From the NCBI GenBank assembly GCA_035260485.1, contig DATFVC010000048.1:7284-71283 (forward strand): a stretch of DNA of 64,000 bases, in the 5' to 3' direction. The notes beneath the pieces are model-generated. The model saw nothing but the letters and a program-made list of their open reading frames with translations, was not told the origin of the DNA and made no database searches. This document shows positions 1-8,847 of this stretch, piece by piece; within the stretch, counting starts at the first letter, position 1; each line of letters begins with the position of its first letter. Made by a program: the position numbers and the translations under genes. This DNA is from VRUE01 sp035260485. Its GTDB lineage: Bacteria > Actinomycetota > Thermoleophilia > Solirubrobacterales > 70-9.

Positions 1-582
1 GATGTGCTCTGGCTCACCCGATGCTTCAATCGCCGTCTCCAGCGCAAACCTCAAAAGCGCGTTGGCGATCTGAGAAGGACCGATCGGCGAGCCTGGGGCT
101 TCGGGAGCCAACCAAAGCGCAAGCGGGGCCAGGTTCGGCTCTTGATCGAGTACTTCGTCGATCGCCGGTGGACGGCTCTCACCCGCGGCTCGCATGTTTC
201 CGGTGTCGAACTGCGCGACCGACTCGGTGGGAGTTCGCTCCTTCAGATCGGGCCGCTTGGCAGGGAGGTCACGCTCTCTGGTGAGCTTGGCGTAGATATA
301 TCGAGCAACAATGTCCGTGCGGGCGGCGTAGCCGAGCGCGGGGAGCGCGAGCAGGAGCCCGATACCACCAAGCAGGGCGGCCACGTGGTCGAACACCGTC
401 CAAGTGCTCTCCGGCGGCGCGAGCGCGAACAGCGCGCCGCTGCCCAGCACGATGATCACGATGCCTCCCACCGAGAAGACAAGCAGGCGCGCGGGATCCT
501 TGAGCGCGGCGCGGTATCTCTTCTCGATCCACACCAGGAAACCCGCTTTCCCGCCGCGATGTGGGCGCGTTCTCTCGAGCAC
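1..582 (-). CDS. Partial two-helix membrane protein, function unknown
   Basis: This reading frame runs from a GTG at 582 off the left edge, so the C-terminus is missing. A TAG lies two codons upstream of the GTG, which fixes the start region. The frame has no ATG near its beginning. About 190 residues are visible: a basic N-terminus, two hydrophobic segments at roughly residues 34-54 and 66-86, then a charged soluble tail rich in Pro, Glu and Ala. Frame continuity over 190 codons and the two clean hydrophobic helices support a real gene. I do not recognise the family. It is divergent from ftsE. Confidence 0.6.
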   Translation of the reverse strand, partial: MLERTRPHRGGKAGFLVWIEKRYRAALKDPARLLVFSVGGIVIIVLGSGALFALAPPESTWTVFDHVAALLGGIGLLLALPALGYAARTDIVARYIYAKLTRERDLPAKRPDLKERTPTESVAQFDTGNMRAAGESRPPAIDEVLDQEPNLAPLALWLAPEAPGSPIGPSQIANALLRFALETAIEASGEPEHI

Positions 583-620
583 GGCGCGATTCTACGCTCA
601 GGTTCACGATGTCCGTTTCA

Positions 621-649
621 AATATAAGCACTTACTGACAATTCGCTAA
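621..649 (-). promoter_or_regulatory. Possible promoter of the partial membrane gene
   Basis: Read on the minus strand, TTAGCG (649-644) and TATATT (626-621) are separated by 17 nt, about 40 nt upstream of the GTG start. This is the only AT-rich patch between the divergent genes. The call rests on pattern alone. Confidence 0.3.
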
Positions 650-734
650 GCTCTCGCACATTCATTGTGGGCGCGGAGTTGCGCGGCCGGTGGGGCGCAG
701 GAGTCACTCTGCATTCGGAGAAGGGACCGCGGGC

Positions 735-1583
735 ATGGCCAGAGCTAGAAAGCACAAGAAGGGCGGCGAGCCGTCGGCGCCGCGCAACCGCAAGGGCGGC
801 GCGCCGATCATCGAGATGCGCGACGTGACCAAGGTCTATCCCGGCGGCCACATGGCGCTCGACCGGGTCTCGCTGGCAATCGACCGCGGTGAGTTCGTCT
901 TTCTCGTCGGCCCGACCGGCTGCGGCAAGTCGACCCTGATCAAGATGCTGATCCGGGAGCTCGAGGCGACCGAGGGCAGCGTTCGCATCGCCGGCCGCGA
1001 CATCGGCGCGATGTCGGAGAAGAAGACCCCGAACCTACGGCGCAACATCGGCACCGTCTTCCAGGACTTCAAGCTGCTGCCCGACCGCACCGTCTACGAC
1101 AACGTCGCCTACGCCCTGCAGGTAATCGGCGCCCACCGCGGCGAAATCCGCCGCCAGGTGCCGGAGATCCTGCGCCTGGTCGGTCTCTCGACCAAGCTGC
1201 ACAGCTACCCCGACGAGCTCTCTGGCGGCGAGCAGCAGCGCGTCTCGATCGCCCGCGCCTTCGTCAATCACCCGCCCCTGCTGCTCGCCGACGAGCCCAG
1301 CGGCAACCTCGACCCGGTCACCTCGATCGGCGTGATGCAGCTGCTCTACCGGATCAACAAGACCGGTACGACGGTCGTCGTCGTCACCCACGACCGCGAG
1401 ATGGTCGACAACATGCGCCGCCGCGTGATCGAGCTCTACGAGGGCCGCGTCGTCCGCGACGAGGTCAGCGGCGGCTACACCGAGGAGTCGACGTCCGAGT
1501 TCGGCCTGCGGATGCGGGCGGAGATGGGCGTCGCCCCCGAGGGGCAGACCAACGGCCACGACTCCCACGACTCCCTCTTCTAG
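735..1583 (+). CDS. ftsE: Cell division ATP-binding protein FtsE
   Basis: ABC ATPase partner of FtsX, which couples ATP turnover at the membrane to activation of peptidoglycan hydrolases at the divisome. The 282-residue product has Walker A (GPTGCGKST, residues 59-67), the signature LSGGEQQRV (162-170) and Walker B ending in LLLADEPSG (182-190), followed by the H-loop THD. I chose the ATG at 735 over the upstream ATG at 690 because GGAGAAGGG at 717-725 is a well placed ribosome binding site. The first 25 residues are a basic extension not typical of E. coli FtsE. The stop codon directly abuts the ftsX ATG, so the two are surely co-expressed. Confidence 0.95.
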   Translation: MARARKHKKGGEPSAPRNRKGGAPIIEMRDVTKVYPGGHMALDRVSLAIDRGEFVFLVGPTGCGKSTLIKMLIRELEATEGSVRIAGRDIGAMSEKKTPNLRRNIGTVFQDFKLLPDRTVYDNVAYALQVIGAHRGEIRRQVPEILRLVGLSTKLHSYPDELSGGEQQRVSIARAFVNHPPLLLADEPSGNLDPVTSIGVMQLLYRINKTGTTVVVVTHDREMVDNMRRRVIELYEGRVVRDEVSGGYTEESTSEFGLRMRAEMGVAPEGQTNGHDSHDSLF

Positions 1584-2501
1584 ATGTCGCGACTTCTCTT
1601 CTTCACCCAGGAGGCCTTCCGGGCGCTGCGCCGCAATGGCGCGCCGAGCCTGGCGGCGATCGTCACCACGGTCGTAACCGTGATCCTGCTCGGCGTGCTG
1701 ATCCCGATCTTCCAGACCACGCAGGCGAAGAGCGACCAGGTGCGCAACAGCCTCGAGTTCCGGGTGGCGGTCTACGACGACGCGACCAAGCCTGAAATCA
1801 ACAAACTGGAACAGGACCTGCGAGCGATCCCGCACGTGTCCTCGGTGAGGCTGATCACCAAGTCCGAGGCACTGCACGAACTGACCGAAGACCTGGGTAA
1901 GCAGAAGAGCGGAGAACTGCTGACGCAGCTGCACTCCAACCCACTGCCGGCGAACTTCGAGGTCAAGGCCGACGACGCGAGCAACCTCGACGCGGTGCGG
2001 GCGGCGGTGACGCCCCCTGGTCCGAACGGCAAGCCGCAGCCGATCTCGCCGATCATCCAGGATGTCTTCGACCGCCAGGAAGACTCGAAGAAGATCGAGC
2101 AGGTGACGAGTGCGCTGAAGATCGTGCTGACGGTGATCACCGCGCTATTGATCATCGCCTCGCTGATGCTGGTCGGCAACACGATTCGACTCTCGATTTT
2201 CACCCGTCGTCGCGAGGTCGAGGTAATGCGCCTGGTCGGCGCCACCCGCTGGTTCATCCGCTGGCCGTTCATGATCGAGGGGGTCGTGGTCGGCTTCTTC
2301 GGCGGCCTGATAGCCATACTTGTCCTGTGGATGGGCAAGCTGACGATCGTCGACCCACTGAGCAACAGCATCGGCTTCCTGGCTGCTCAGAACAGCACCA
2401 CGCTTTCCTTTCCGGCACTGGTTGCGATCCTCTTCGCCGCCGCCGTGCTGGTCTCGGCGGTCGGCTCCGGCGTCACCCTGAGCCGCTTCCTCAAGGTCTG
2501 A
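1584..2501 (+). CDS. ftsX: Cell division permease-like protein FtsX
   Basis: Membrane partner of FtsE. The 305-residue product has the FtsX plan: a short cytoplasmic start, one transmembrane helix near residues 22-44, an extracytoplasmic domain of about 125 residues, and three C-terminal helices near 175-200, 225-250 and 275-300. The segment RRREVEVMRLVGAT, before the third helix, is typical of the FtsX/MacB permease domain. The ATG immediately follows the ftsE stop. FtsX relays FtsE conformational changes to extracellular cell-wall hydrolases or their adaptors. The S41 protease downstream may act in the same envelope setting, which is an inference from adjacency. Confidence 0.95.
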   Translation: MSRLLFFTQEAFRALRRNGAPSLAAIVTTVVTVILLGVLIPIFQTTQAKSDQVRNSLEFRVAVYDDATKPEINKLEQDLRAIPHVSSVRLITKSEALHELTEDLGKQKSGELLTQLHSNPLPANFEVKADDASNLDAVRAAVTPPGPNGKPQPISPIIQDVFDRQEDSKKIEQVTSALKIVLTVITALLIIASLMLVGNTIRLSIFTRRREVEVMRLVGATRWFIRWPFMIEGVVVGFFGGLIAILVLWMGKLTIVDPLSNSIGFLAAQNSTTLSFPALVAILFAAAVLVSAVGSGVTLSRFLKV

Positions 2502-2508
2502 GGCTCGC

Positions 2509-3687
2509 GTGAGGGTTGCGCGGACGGTTGGCCTGACCGCCGCGCTGCTCTTCATGCTCGCAGCCGGGCTCTGGCTCGGCGGCCACCCGGCGAAGATGCC
2601 TCCCGTCTTGCGCGATGTCTTCGTCGACGACTCGGCGGGGCTTACTGCCGAAGCGAGCGAGCTGATCGAAGACAACTACTACCGCCCGGTCTCGCAGGGG
2701 AACCTGATCGACTCCTCGCTGCAGGGCATGGTGCGGGGGCTGCGGCGGCGCTACAGCGACCGCTTCTCCAACTACTTCTCGCCGGAAATGCTGGCTCGCT
2801 TCAACGAGGAAATCTCGGGACATTTCTCGGGGATCGGCCTCACCGTGACGGGCGTAAAAGATGGGCTGAGGGTCGAAAGCGTCTTCAAGGGGTCGCCCGC
2901 CGGTCGGGCCGGGATCGAGGCCGGCGAAACGATCGTCTCGGTCAACGGTCGCTCGATCGCCGGTCTCAGCTCCGACGCCGCAACCGCGTTGATCAAAGGC
3001 CCGGAAGGGACCGAGGTGACGGTCGGGGTGCGCAACCCGAAGAACGGCAAGACGCAGCGGGTACGCCTCACACGCGCCCAGATCTCGCTGCCGGTCGTCA
3101 GCGGCAAAATCGAGTTGGCGGGGGGGAAGAAGTTTGGCTACGCCCGCCTCGCTACCTTCAGCGAAGGCGCCCACGGAGCGCTTCGACGGGCGGTGCGCAA
3201 GCTGCAACGCCAGGGAGCGCAGGGCTTGGTGCTCGACCTCCGCGGCAACGGTGGCGGCCTGCTCGAGGAGGCGGTGCTGACCGCGAGCATCTTCCTGCCC
3301 AAGGGCGAAACCGTCGTCTCGACCGACTCGCGCACTCAGGGCCATGCCGTCTACAAGACCGAGGGGGGCAACCTGCCGTCCTTGCCGATCGTCGTTCTGA
3401 TCGACCGCAACACCGCCTCGGCGGCGGAGATCCTCACCGCGGCGTTGGCCGACGACGCTGGCGCGAAGACGGTCGGGACGCGCTCCTATGGCAAGGGCGT
3501 CTTCCAACAGGAGATCGATCTCTCCAACGGCGGCGCGCTGAAGTTGACGATTGGCGAGTACTTCACCCCGGACGGCGCCAACCTGGCCGGCAAGGGAATC
3601 CACCCCGACGTGCCGGCGCGTGACGTGCCGGGCACGGCGCGGGACGAGGCGGTCGAACGCGCTCTCGGGGTGCTGTCGGCGCAGTGA
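2509..3687 (+). CDS. S41 family C-terminal processing protease (CtpA type) with PDZ domain
   Basis: Membrane-anchored or exported serine protease of the Tsp/CtpA family. The 392-residue product has an N-terminal hydrophobic segment (residues about 7-24), an S41 N-terminal helical region, a PDZ domain (about 100-175) and the catalytic domain. The Ser/Lys dyad is visible as S304 (NTASAAE) and K329 (SYGKGVF), 25 residues apart, the spacing seen in E. coli Tsp. It starts at GTG 2509, seven bases after the ftsX stop, with GAGG upstream. Its stop overlaps the GTG of the next gene, so the cluster is one operon. Likely substrates are envelope proteins. Confidence 0.9.
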   Translation: MRVARTVGLTAALLFMLAAGLWLGGHPAKMPPVLRDVFVDDSAGLTAEASELIEDNYYRPVSQGNLIDSSLQGMVRGLRRRYSDRFSNYFSPEMLARFNEEISGHFSGIGLTVTGVKDGLRVESVFKGSPAGRAGIEAGETIVSVNGRSIAGLSSDAATALIKGPEGTEVTVGVRNPKNGKTQRVRLTRAQISLPVVSGKIELAGGKKFGYARLATFSEGAHGALRRAVRKLQRQGAQGLVLDLRGNGGGLLEEAVLTASIFLPKGETVVSTDSRTQGHAVYKTEGGNLPSLPIVVLIDRNTASAAEILTAALADDAGAKTVGTRSYGKGVFQQEIDLSNGGALKLTIGEYFTPDGANLAGKGIHPDVPARDVPGTARDEAVERALGVLSAQ

Positions 3688-5306
3688 GCCAGAGTCCATC
3701 TAGCGATTGGCGCCAGCACCGGGATCGCCAGCGCGGGCGCGGCAGGGGACGCGGAAAGGCGGCGCCGAAGACTGCCCGCGACGCAGTTGAGGCGCTGCTG
3801 CGCGAAGAGCTGGGCAAGCGCGGCTTCCGCGCCTCGCTCGAGCTGGAGGCCGGCAAAGCCGCGAGCGTGGCGGAGTCGCGCAGCGGCCCGCGGCGCGACC
3901 TGACCGCCCTGCCGACCTTCACCGTCGACCCGGCGACTGCGCGCGACTTCGACGACGCGGTCTCGGCGCAGCGCGAGGGCGAGGTGATCAGGCTCTGGAT
4001 CCACATCGCCGACGTTGCAGCCCACGTGCCGCCGGGCTCGCCACTCGACCGCGAGGCAAGGCGCCGCGCCAACAGCACCTACGCGCCGGGGGCGGTCGAG
4101 CCGATGCTGCCCCACGCGCTGAGCGAGGAGGCCTGCAGTCTGGCGCCGGGGGTGGAGCGACTCGCAGTGACGGCCGAGGTGGAGCTCGGCCCGGATGGCC
4201 GCCCCGGCAGCACGAGCTTCTACCGCAGCCGCATCCGCTCCGACGCGCGGCTCGACTACGACGAGCTGGATGCCATCTTCTCCGCGCGTGCCGAAGCGCC
4301 TGAGGCGGTCGCGGAGCCGCTGTCGGTCGCCCGCGAGGCGGCAGCGGCGCTCGGCGAGCGGCAAGGGGCGACTAGCCTCGAGGTCGAGTCCTTCGAGCCC
4401 GAGTTCCGCTTCGACTCGCGTGGACACGTGGTCAGCGCGCGCGGCGTCGCCCAGACCGAGTCGCACCAATTGATCGAGCGGCTGATGATCCTCGCCAACG
4501 AGCAGGTGGCGCAGCTGCTGGAGCGGAAGCGGGCGCCGGCGATCTACCGCGTTCACCCCCGACCGGACCCGCCGCGGATTGAACGGCTGATCGCGCAGCT
4601 GCACGCGCTCGAGATCCCGACGCCGCCGCTGCGTGGGACGCCGGCGCCAGGCGAGGCGGCCGAGCTGGCGGCGGAGGCAAGCCGGCTGGTGACGCGGGAG
4701 GCGGCCCGACGCGGACACGGCCGCGCCGCGTATACATCGCTCGTGCTGCGTTCCCTCAAACAGGCCTCCTACAGCGAGCGCAACAGCGGCCACGCTGGGC
4801 TCGGCAGCGCCGCCTACTGCCATTTCACCTCGCCGATCCGCCGCTATCCGGACCTGGTCGTCCACCGCGCCCTGCTGGCGGCGCTGGGGGAGGGCGAGCC
4901 GGCGCCGAGCGCCGCCGAAGCTCGCGAGGCAGCCCAGCACTGCAGCGAGCGCGAGCGCGAGTCGATGCGGATCGAGCGCCGGGCGGACGACATCTGCGCA
5001 GCCTTCCTGCTCGAGCGCGAGCTGCGCGAGCGCGGAGCCGAGACGGCTTTCGAGGGGGAGGTCGCGGGGCTGATCCGCGCTGGGGCCTTCGTCAGCTTCG
5101 GCGGCGAGCTCGGAGACGTTTACGAAGGCTTCCTGCCAGCTCGCCTCCTGGGCGGCGCCGAGCGCTTCGAGCTGGACGAGACCGAGACCGCGCTGGTCGG
5201 CGCCCAGTCGGGACGGAAGCTGCGACTCGGCGACCCGATATCCGTCCAAGTGAGCGGCGTCGAAGCTGCTCGGGGCCGGGCCGATTTGGAGCCGGTCGAT
5301 GGCTAA
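3684..5306 (+). CDS. RNB-domain exoribonuclease (RNase II/R family, short form)
   Basis: 3'-5' exoribonuclease of the RNase II/R family. The RNB signature is clear: D82, D88, D90 and D91 in DPATARDFDDA keep the spacing of the metal-binding aspartates of E. coli RNase II. A C-terminal S1-like domain begins near residue 470. At 540 residues it is much shorter than RNase R (about 700-800): the first 75 residues are only a basic Arg/Gly-rich tail and no cold-shock domains precede the RNB domain. The GTG start overlaps the protease stop and its end overlaps smpB by 8 bp. With smpB next and ssrA nearby, a role in degrading mRNA freed by trans-translation is likely. Confidence 0.9.
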   Translation: MSQSPSSDWRQHRDRQRGRGRGRGKAAPKTARDAVEALLREELGKRGFRASLELEAGKAASVAESRSGPRRDLTALPTFTVDPATARDFDDAVSAQREGEVIRLWIHIADVAAHVPPGSPLDREARRRANSTYAPGAVEPMLPHALSEEACSLAPGVERLAVTAEVELGPDGRPGSTSFYRSRIRSDARLDYDELDAIFSARAEAPEAVAEPLSVAREAAAALGERQGATSLEVESFEPEFRFDSRGHVVSARGVAQTESHQLIERLMILANEQVAQLLERKRAPAIYRVHPRPDPPRIERLIAQLHALEIPTPPLRGTPAPGEAAELAAEASRLVTREAARRGHGRAAYTSLVLRSLKQASYSERNSGHAGLGSAAYCHFTSPIRRYPDLVVHRALLAALGEGEPAPSAAEAREAAQHCSERERESMRIERRADDICAAFLLERELRERGAETAFEGEVAGLIRAGAFVSFGGELGDVYEGFLPARLLGGAERFELDETETALVGAQSGRKLRLGDPISVQVSGVEAARGRADLEPVDG

Positions 5307-5781
5307 GAAGGGGAAGAAACGCGAGCCGGCCTCCGGCGATGTCGCCACCAACCGACGCGCCCGGCACAAATTCGAGTGGATCGAGAAGGCCGAGGCGGGA
5401 ATCGTCCTACGCGGCTCCGAGGTCAAGTCTCTGCGCACCGGCAAGGCGCAGATGACCGATGCTTATGCAGTGATCGACGATGGTGAGGTGTGGCTGCGCA
5501 ACCTCCATATTCCGCCGTATGAGCCGGCCAGCCGCGAGAACCACCCGCCGGAGCGGCCGCGCAAGCTGCTCCTGCACCGGGCGGAGATCGAGCGCCTGGT
5601 CGGCAAGACCGCCGAGCGCGGTCTGACCCTGATCCCGACCCGGATTTACTTCAAGGGCTCGCGGGCAAAGGTCGAGCTGGCGCTGGCCCGGGGCAAGGAG
5701 GGGCGCGACCGGCGGCGCGAGATCGCGGACCGTGACGTGCGGCGCGAGGTCGAGCGCGAATTCAAGGGCAGAATGAGGTAG
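5299..5781 (+). CDS. smpB: SsrA-binding protein SmpB
   Basis: Binds the tRNA-like part of tmRNA and delivers it to stalled ribosomes. The 160-residue length fits the family. Hallmarks are the N-terminal NRRARHKFEW block, the GSEVKSLR strand (about residues 39-46), the Leu/Arg-rich NLHIPPYEP region and the basic C-terminal tail (residues 135-160) that enters the decoding centre. It overlaps the 3' end of the RNB ribonuclease gene by 8 bp. The tmRNA gene itself lies 3 kb downstream. Confidence 0.97.
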   Translation: MAKKGKKREPASGDVATNRRARHKFEWIEKAEAGIVLRGSEVKSLRTGKAQMTDAYAVIDDGEVWLRNLHIPPYEPASRENHPPERPRKLLLHRAEIERLVGKTAERGLTLIPTRIYFKGSRAKVELALARGKEGRDRRREIADRDVRREVEREFKGRMR

Positions 5782-5784
5782 CTT
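5779..5784 (+). promoter_or_regulatory. Possible -10 element for a leaderless transcript
   Basis: TAGCTT ends 8 nt before the ATG at 5792 and overlaps the smpB stop codon. No Shine-Dalgarno sequence separates it from the start. The same arrangement recurs before at least nine other genes in the window, which suggests transcription starting at or near the start codon. Confidence 0.35.
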
Positions 5785-5791
5785 CGCGTCT

Positions 5792-7378
5792 ATGGCTGAC
5801 TTCGTCAGCGATAACATCCAGTACATCGTCGCCGGGCTGGTGGTGGCGATCCTTCTGCTGCTGCTCGTGATCAGCGTCGTTCAGCGTCGCGGCAAGGATC
5901 AGCACAAAAAAGGAGCCGCCGGCAAGCCGCCGGCTCCGCCGCCGCCACCTTCAGCCCAGCAGCAACCGCCACCGTCGCAGCAGCCGCAGGGGGCGAAAGC
6001 CGCCGCGCCCGCGCCGCCGCTGCCAACCGGGGCGCCGCTGAGCGCCAAGCAGAAGCGCAAGCAGGCACGTGAGCAGCAGCGCGCCGCACGCGCCGATCAT
6101 CGCAAGCGCAGCCAGGAAGAGGCGAAGCGGCGTCGCGAAGAGCGGGCCAAAAAACGGTCCGAACGGGGGCGCAAGTCGAGCCGCGGACCTCGCCCCGGCC
6201 GCCGGGCGAAGAAGGAAGCGGCCAAGGCCGCGCAGGAGCTTGCCGCGACCCGCGCCGCGCAGGAGCGGGCGCTGTACGAGCAGCAGACCGCGGCCACGGC
6301 TCAGCAGGCGCAAGTAGCGCCACCCCAGCCTGCACAGCCGGCTCAACCACAACAGGTCCCCCCCCAGCAGCAGCCCCAGTTCGCCCCGCCACCGCAGGCT
6401 GTGCCGCCCCCGCCGGGTCCAGCCGCTGCGCCGCCGCCGGCTGCCCCTGTCCTTCCACAGGCCCCCCTACAGCCTGGCGTGCCCCCACCCCTCCCTCCGC
6501 AGGGCGGCTACGACCCTGCGATTGCAGAACAGAGGGTGCAGGACAAGGTCGCCGAAATCCAGCGCGAGGAGGAGCGAATCCGAGCTGAGGCCGATCGCCG
6601 CATCGAGGAAGCCGAGCGTCTCCAGCGTGAGGCGGAGGCGCGGCGGGCGCAAGCCGAGGCCGGGCAGACCACGCAGAGCATGGCGCCGGCGCCGCCACCG
6701 GCCGTCACGCCGCCGCCGGACCTGCAGACCGCGGAACAGCGACTGCAGCAGGAGCGCGAAGCGCAGGAGCGCTCCTTGGCCGAAGCGCAGGATCGGCTGC
6801 GCCAGATCGAGGAGAGAACGAAAGCGGCGGAACGGCGTGCGGCGGAGGCCGAGCGCCTCGCGAAGCTGAAAGCTCAGGAGGACGAGCGCCAGCAGCGCCT
6901 GCGCGAGATCGAGGAGAGCGTCGCCCAGGCCGAGGAGCGCGCCCGCGAGGCTGAGCGCCGGGCCGTCGAAGCCGAGCAGGCCGTGCTCGGCTCGGTGCAG
7001 GGCGGGGCCGCAGCCCCATTGAACCCCCAGCCTCTGCCTCCGCAGCCGCTGCCCCAGCCGCCCATGCCGCAGCCACCGCCTCCCGCGCCCGAGCCCCAGC
7101 CCGGTCTGCCTCCGACCCCGCCGCCGCAACCTCAGCCGGGCCCGCCACCGCCGTCTCCTCCTCCTCAGCCGCCGGCCGCACCACCAGGCGAGGCGATCGA
7201 GCTCAACAACGTCAGCTTTGAGCAGCTACGAGGGCATGGGCTCTCGGTCACCCAGGCGACCCGCCTGCTCGCGCATCGCGAGCGCGTCGGCCGCTTCCAG
7301 TCGATCGACGAACTCGACGAGATTCCGGGTCTGCCCAGGGAGTTCGCCGAAGACCTGAAGCGGCGCTCTCGGATCTAG
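5792..7378 (+). CDS. Membrane-tethered Pro-rich coiled-coil protein with C-terminal helix-hairpin-helix
   Basis: The 528-residue product has one N-terminal transmembrane helix (about residues 11-30), basic Lys/Arg-rich segments (about 80-150), Pro/Gln/Ala-rich linkers (about 50-75, 175-240 and 400-470) and two highly charged Glu/Arg/Ala coiled-coil stretches (about 245-290 and 310-395). The last 60 residues form a ComEA-like helix-hairpin-helix with the elements LNNVSFEQL, RVGRFQSIDELDEIPGL. It looks like a membrane-anchored stalk carrying a small DNA-binding or protein-interaction module. The name of the family is unknown to me. It directly follows smpB but has its own candidate -10 and ends at a strong terminator. 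Confidence 0.75.
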   Translation: MADFVSDNIQYIVAGLVVAILLLLLVISVVQRRGKDQHKKGAAGKPPAPPPPPSAQQQPPPSQQPQGAKAAAPAPPLPTGAPLSAKQKRKQAREQQRAARADHRKRSQEEAKRRREERAKKRSERGRKSSRGPRPGRRAKKEAAKAAQELAATRAAQERALYEQQTAATAQQAQVAPPQPAQPAQPQQVPPQQQPQFAPPPQAVPPPPGPAAAPPPAAPVLPQAPLQPGVPPPLPPQGGYDPAIAEQRVQDKVAEIQREEERIRAEADRRIEEAERLQREAEARRAQAEAGQTTQSMAPAPPPAVTPPPDLQTAEQRLQQEREAQERSLAEAQDRLRQIEERTKAAERRAAEAERLAKLKAQEDERQQRLREIEESVAQAEERAREAERRAVEAEQAVLGSVQGGAAAPLNPQPLPPQPLPQPPMPQPPPPAPEPQPGLPPTPPPQPQPGPPPPSPPPQPPAAPPGEAIELNNVSFEQLRGHGLSVTQATRLLAHRERVGRFQSIDELDEIPGLPREFAEDLKRRSRI

Positions 7379-7385
7379 CTCGATC

Positions 7386-7414
7386 AGGCCCAGGCGGGAG
7401 ACCCGCCTGGGCCT
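7386..7414. terminator. Bidirectional hairpin terminator
   Basis: A perfect 13-bp stem, AGGCCCAGGCGGG (7386-7398) with its complement at 7402-7414, closes a 3-nt loop and is followed by a short T run on the plus strand. It sits between the convergent helix-hairpin-helix gene and the flavoprotein gene, so it can serve both. Confidence 0.85.
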
Positions 7415-7438
7415 TTGCCGTGGCTTGCCTCGGGAGCT

Positions 7439-8815
7439 TCAGCGTTCGTATTGCTCCAGCAGCTTGAGCCAGACCTCGCTGCGCGTCGGGTAAGCAGCGA
7501 CCGCGTGTCGTAGGCGCGGGAGGGGGACCTCGCCCACAACGGCGACGGTCGCTGCGTGGAGGAAGTCGGCGGTCTCGAAGCCGACGAAGCTTGCGCCGAC
7601 GATCGTCTGCTTGTCTTGGTCGACCACCAGGCGGGAGGTTCCGCCGGTGTCTTTGCCTTGGAAGCTGGCGCCCGCGGTGCCGTCGGTGGGCACGTCGACC
7701 GCGCACGCGTCGATTCCCGCTTCTTCGGCCTGGGCGAGGGTCTTGCCGACCGCGGCGACCTGGGGATCGGTGAAGGTTACGCGTGGCGAGCCGAGATCTT
7801 CGGCGATCGTCTCGACCTCGCGGCCGAGGACGTTCCCGGCGGCGACCCAAGCCTGGTACTTGCCCATGTGGGTGAAGAGGGCGCGGCCATTGACGTCGCC
7901 GACGGCGTAGAGCCAATCGCGGTCGCCGACCCGCAGTCGCGCGTCGGTCTCGAGGAAGCCGTGCTCGCCGGCTTCCACTCCGACCGACTCCAGGCCGATC
8001 TGTTTGGTGCGGGGCACGCGTCCAATCGCGACCAGGAGCTCGGCGGCCTCCGCTCGACTGCCGTCGTTCAGCTCGACCACGACGCCGGCGCCGCCGGGGG
8101 AGACCCGCTCGGCGAGCACGCCGATTCGCACGTCGATCCCGTAGGAATCGCGCAGCGAGGCGGCGACCTGCTCGCCGGCAAAGGGCTCCTCTCGCGGCAG
8201 CAGCCGCTCCTCGCCCTCGACCAGGGTGACCGCGGTCCCGAGCGTCGACCAGGCTTGGGCCAGCTCCGAGCCGACCGGTCCGCCACCGAGGACGATCATG
8301 CTCTCCGGCACCCGCTTGGACGTCGTCGCGTCGCGGTTGTTCCAGGTTCGGACCGAGTCGAGCCCGTCGATCGGCGGCATCGCGGCGCCGCTGCCGGTGG
8401 CGACGACCACCGCGCGGCGGGCGATCAGCGCCTGCTCGCCGACGGCGACGCGCCGCTCGCCGTCCAGTCGTCCCTCGCCGCGAAGCAGCTCGATGCCGTG
8501 TTCCTCGAGCCAGGGGAGCTGGCCCGAGTCGTCAAGGTCGTGGATCACCTCGTCGCGGCGGCCGAGGACCGCCTGCGGGTCGAGGTCTCCGCTGACCGCG
8601 GCGCTGACTCCGGGCACCCGGCGCGCCTCCGCCAGCAGCTCGCCGGGGCGCAGCAGCGCCTTCGAGGGCATGCAGGCGTAATAGGAGCACTCGCCGCCGA
8701 CCAGGTGGGTCTCGACGATCGCGACAGAGAGGCCGCCGTCGGCGAGGCGCCCGGCGCAGACCTCCCCGGGGGCGCCGGCGCCGATCACGATCGCGTCGAA
8801 TTCGCGCTCCGGCAC
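7439..8815 (-). CDS. FAD-dependent pyridine nucleotide-disulfide oxidoreductase
   Basis: Member of the dihydrolipoamide dehydrogenase/mercuric reductase class, with a dinucleotide-binding start (FDAIVIGAGAPGEVCAG) and the redox-active pair in GGECSYYACMPSK, a CxxxxC spacing. A second Rossmann motif is IVLGGGPVGSELA, and the dimerisation domain closes the C-terminus. The GTG at 8815 places the Rossmann strand at residue 7 and is preferred; an ATG at 8842 would add nine residues. The true substrate (lipoamide, glutathione-like thiol, quinone) cannot be told from sequence. It is divergent from ssrA with a very short shared promoter region. Confidence 0.85.
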   Translation of the reverse strand: MPEREFDAIVIGAGAPGEVCAGRLADGGLSVAIVETHLVGGECSYYACMPSKALLRPGELLAEARRVPGVSAAVSGDLDPQAVLGRRDEVIHDLDDSGQLPWLEEHGIELLRGEGRLDGERRVAVGEQALIARRAVVVATGSGAAMPPIDGLDSVRTWNNRDATTSKRVPESMIVLGGGPVGSELAQAWSTLGTAVTLVEGEERLLPREEPFAGEQVAASLRDSYGIDVRIGVLAERVSPGGAGVVVELNDGSRAEAAELLVAIGRVPRTKQIGLESVGVEAGEHGFLETDARLRVGDRDWLYAVGDVNGRALFTHMGKYQAWVAAGNVLGREVETIAEDLGSPRVTFTDPQVAAVGKTLAQAEEAGIDACAVDVPTDGTAGASFQGKDTGGTSRLVVDQDKQTIVGASFVGFETADFLHAATVAVVGEVPLPRLRHAVAAYPTRSEVWLKLLEQYER

Positions 8816-8826
8816 GCAACTCAGCG

Positions 8827-8832
8827 TACAAT
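8827..8832 (+). promoter_or_regulatory. -10 box of ssrA
   Basis: TACAAT lies 15 nt upstream of the mature tmRNA 5' end, which leaves a short leader for RNase P removal. No good -35 box is visible. The element overlaps the region just upstream of the divergent flavoprotein start. Confidence 0.55.
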
Positions 8833-8847
8833 CGAGGCACATAGCAC

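Noticed and set aside
4..627. 207-codon plus-strand frame at the left edge
   Set aside because: It is Arg-rich shadow text antisense to a better frame with two transmembrane helices.
2491..5444. Long minus-strand frames opposite the protease and ribonuclease genes
   Set aside because: They are antisense shadows typical of GC-rich genes; the plus strand encodes clear S41 and RNB proteins.
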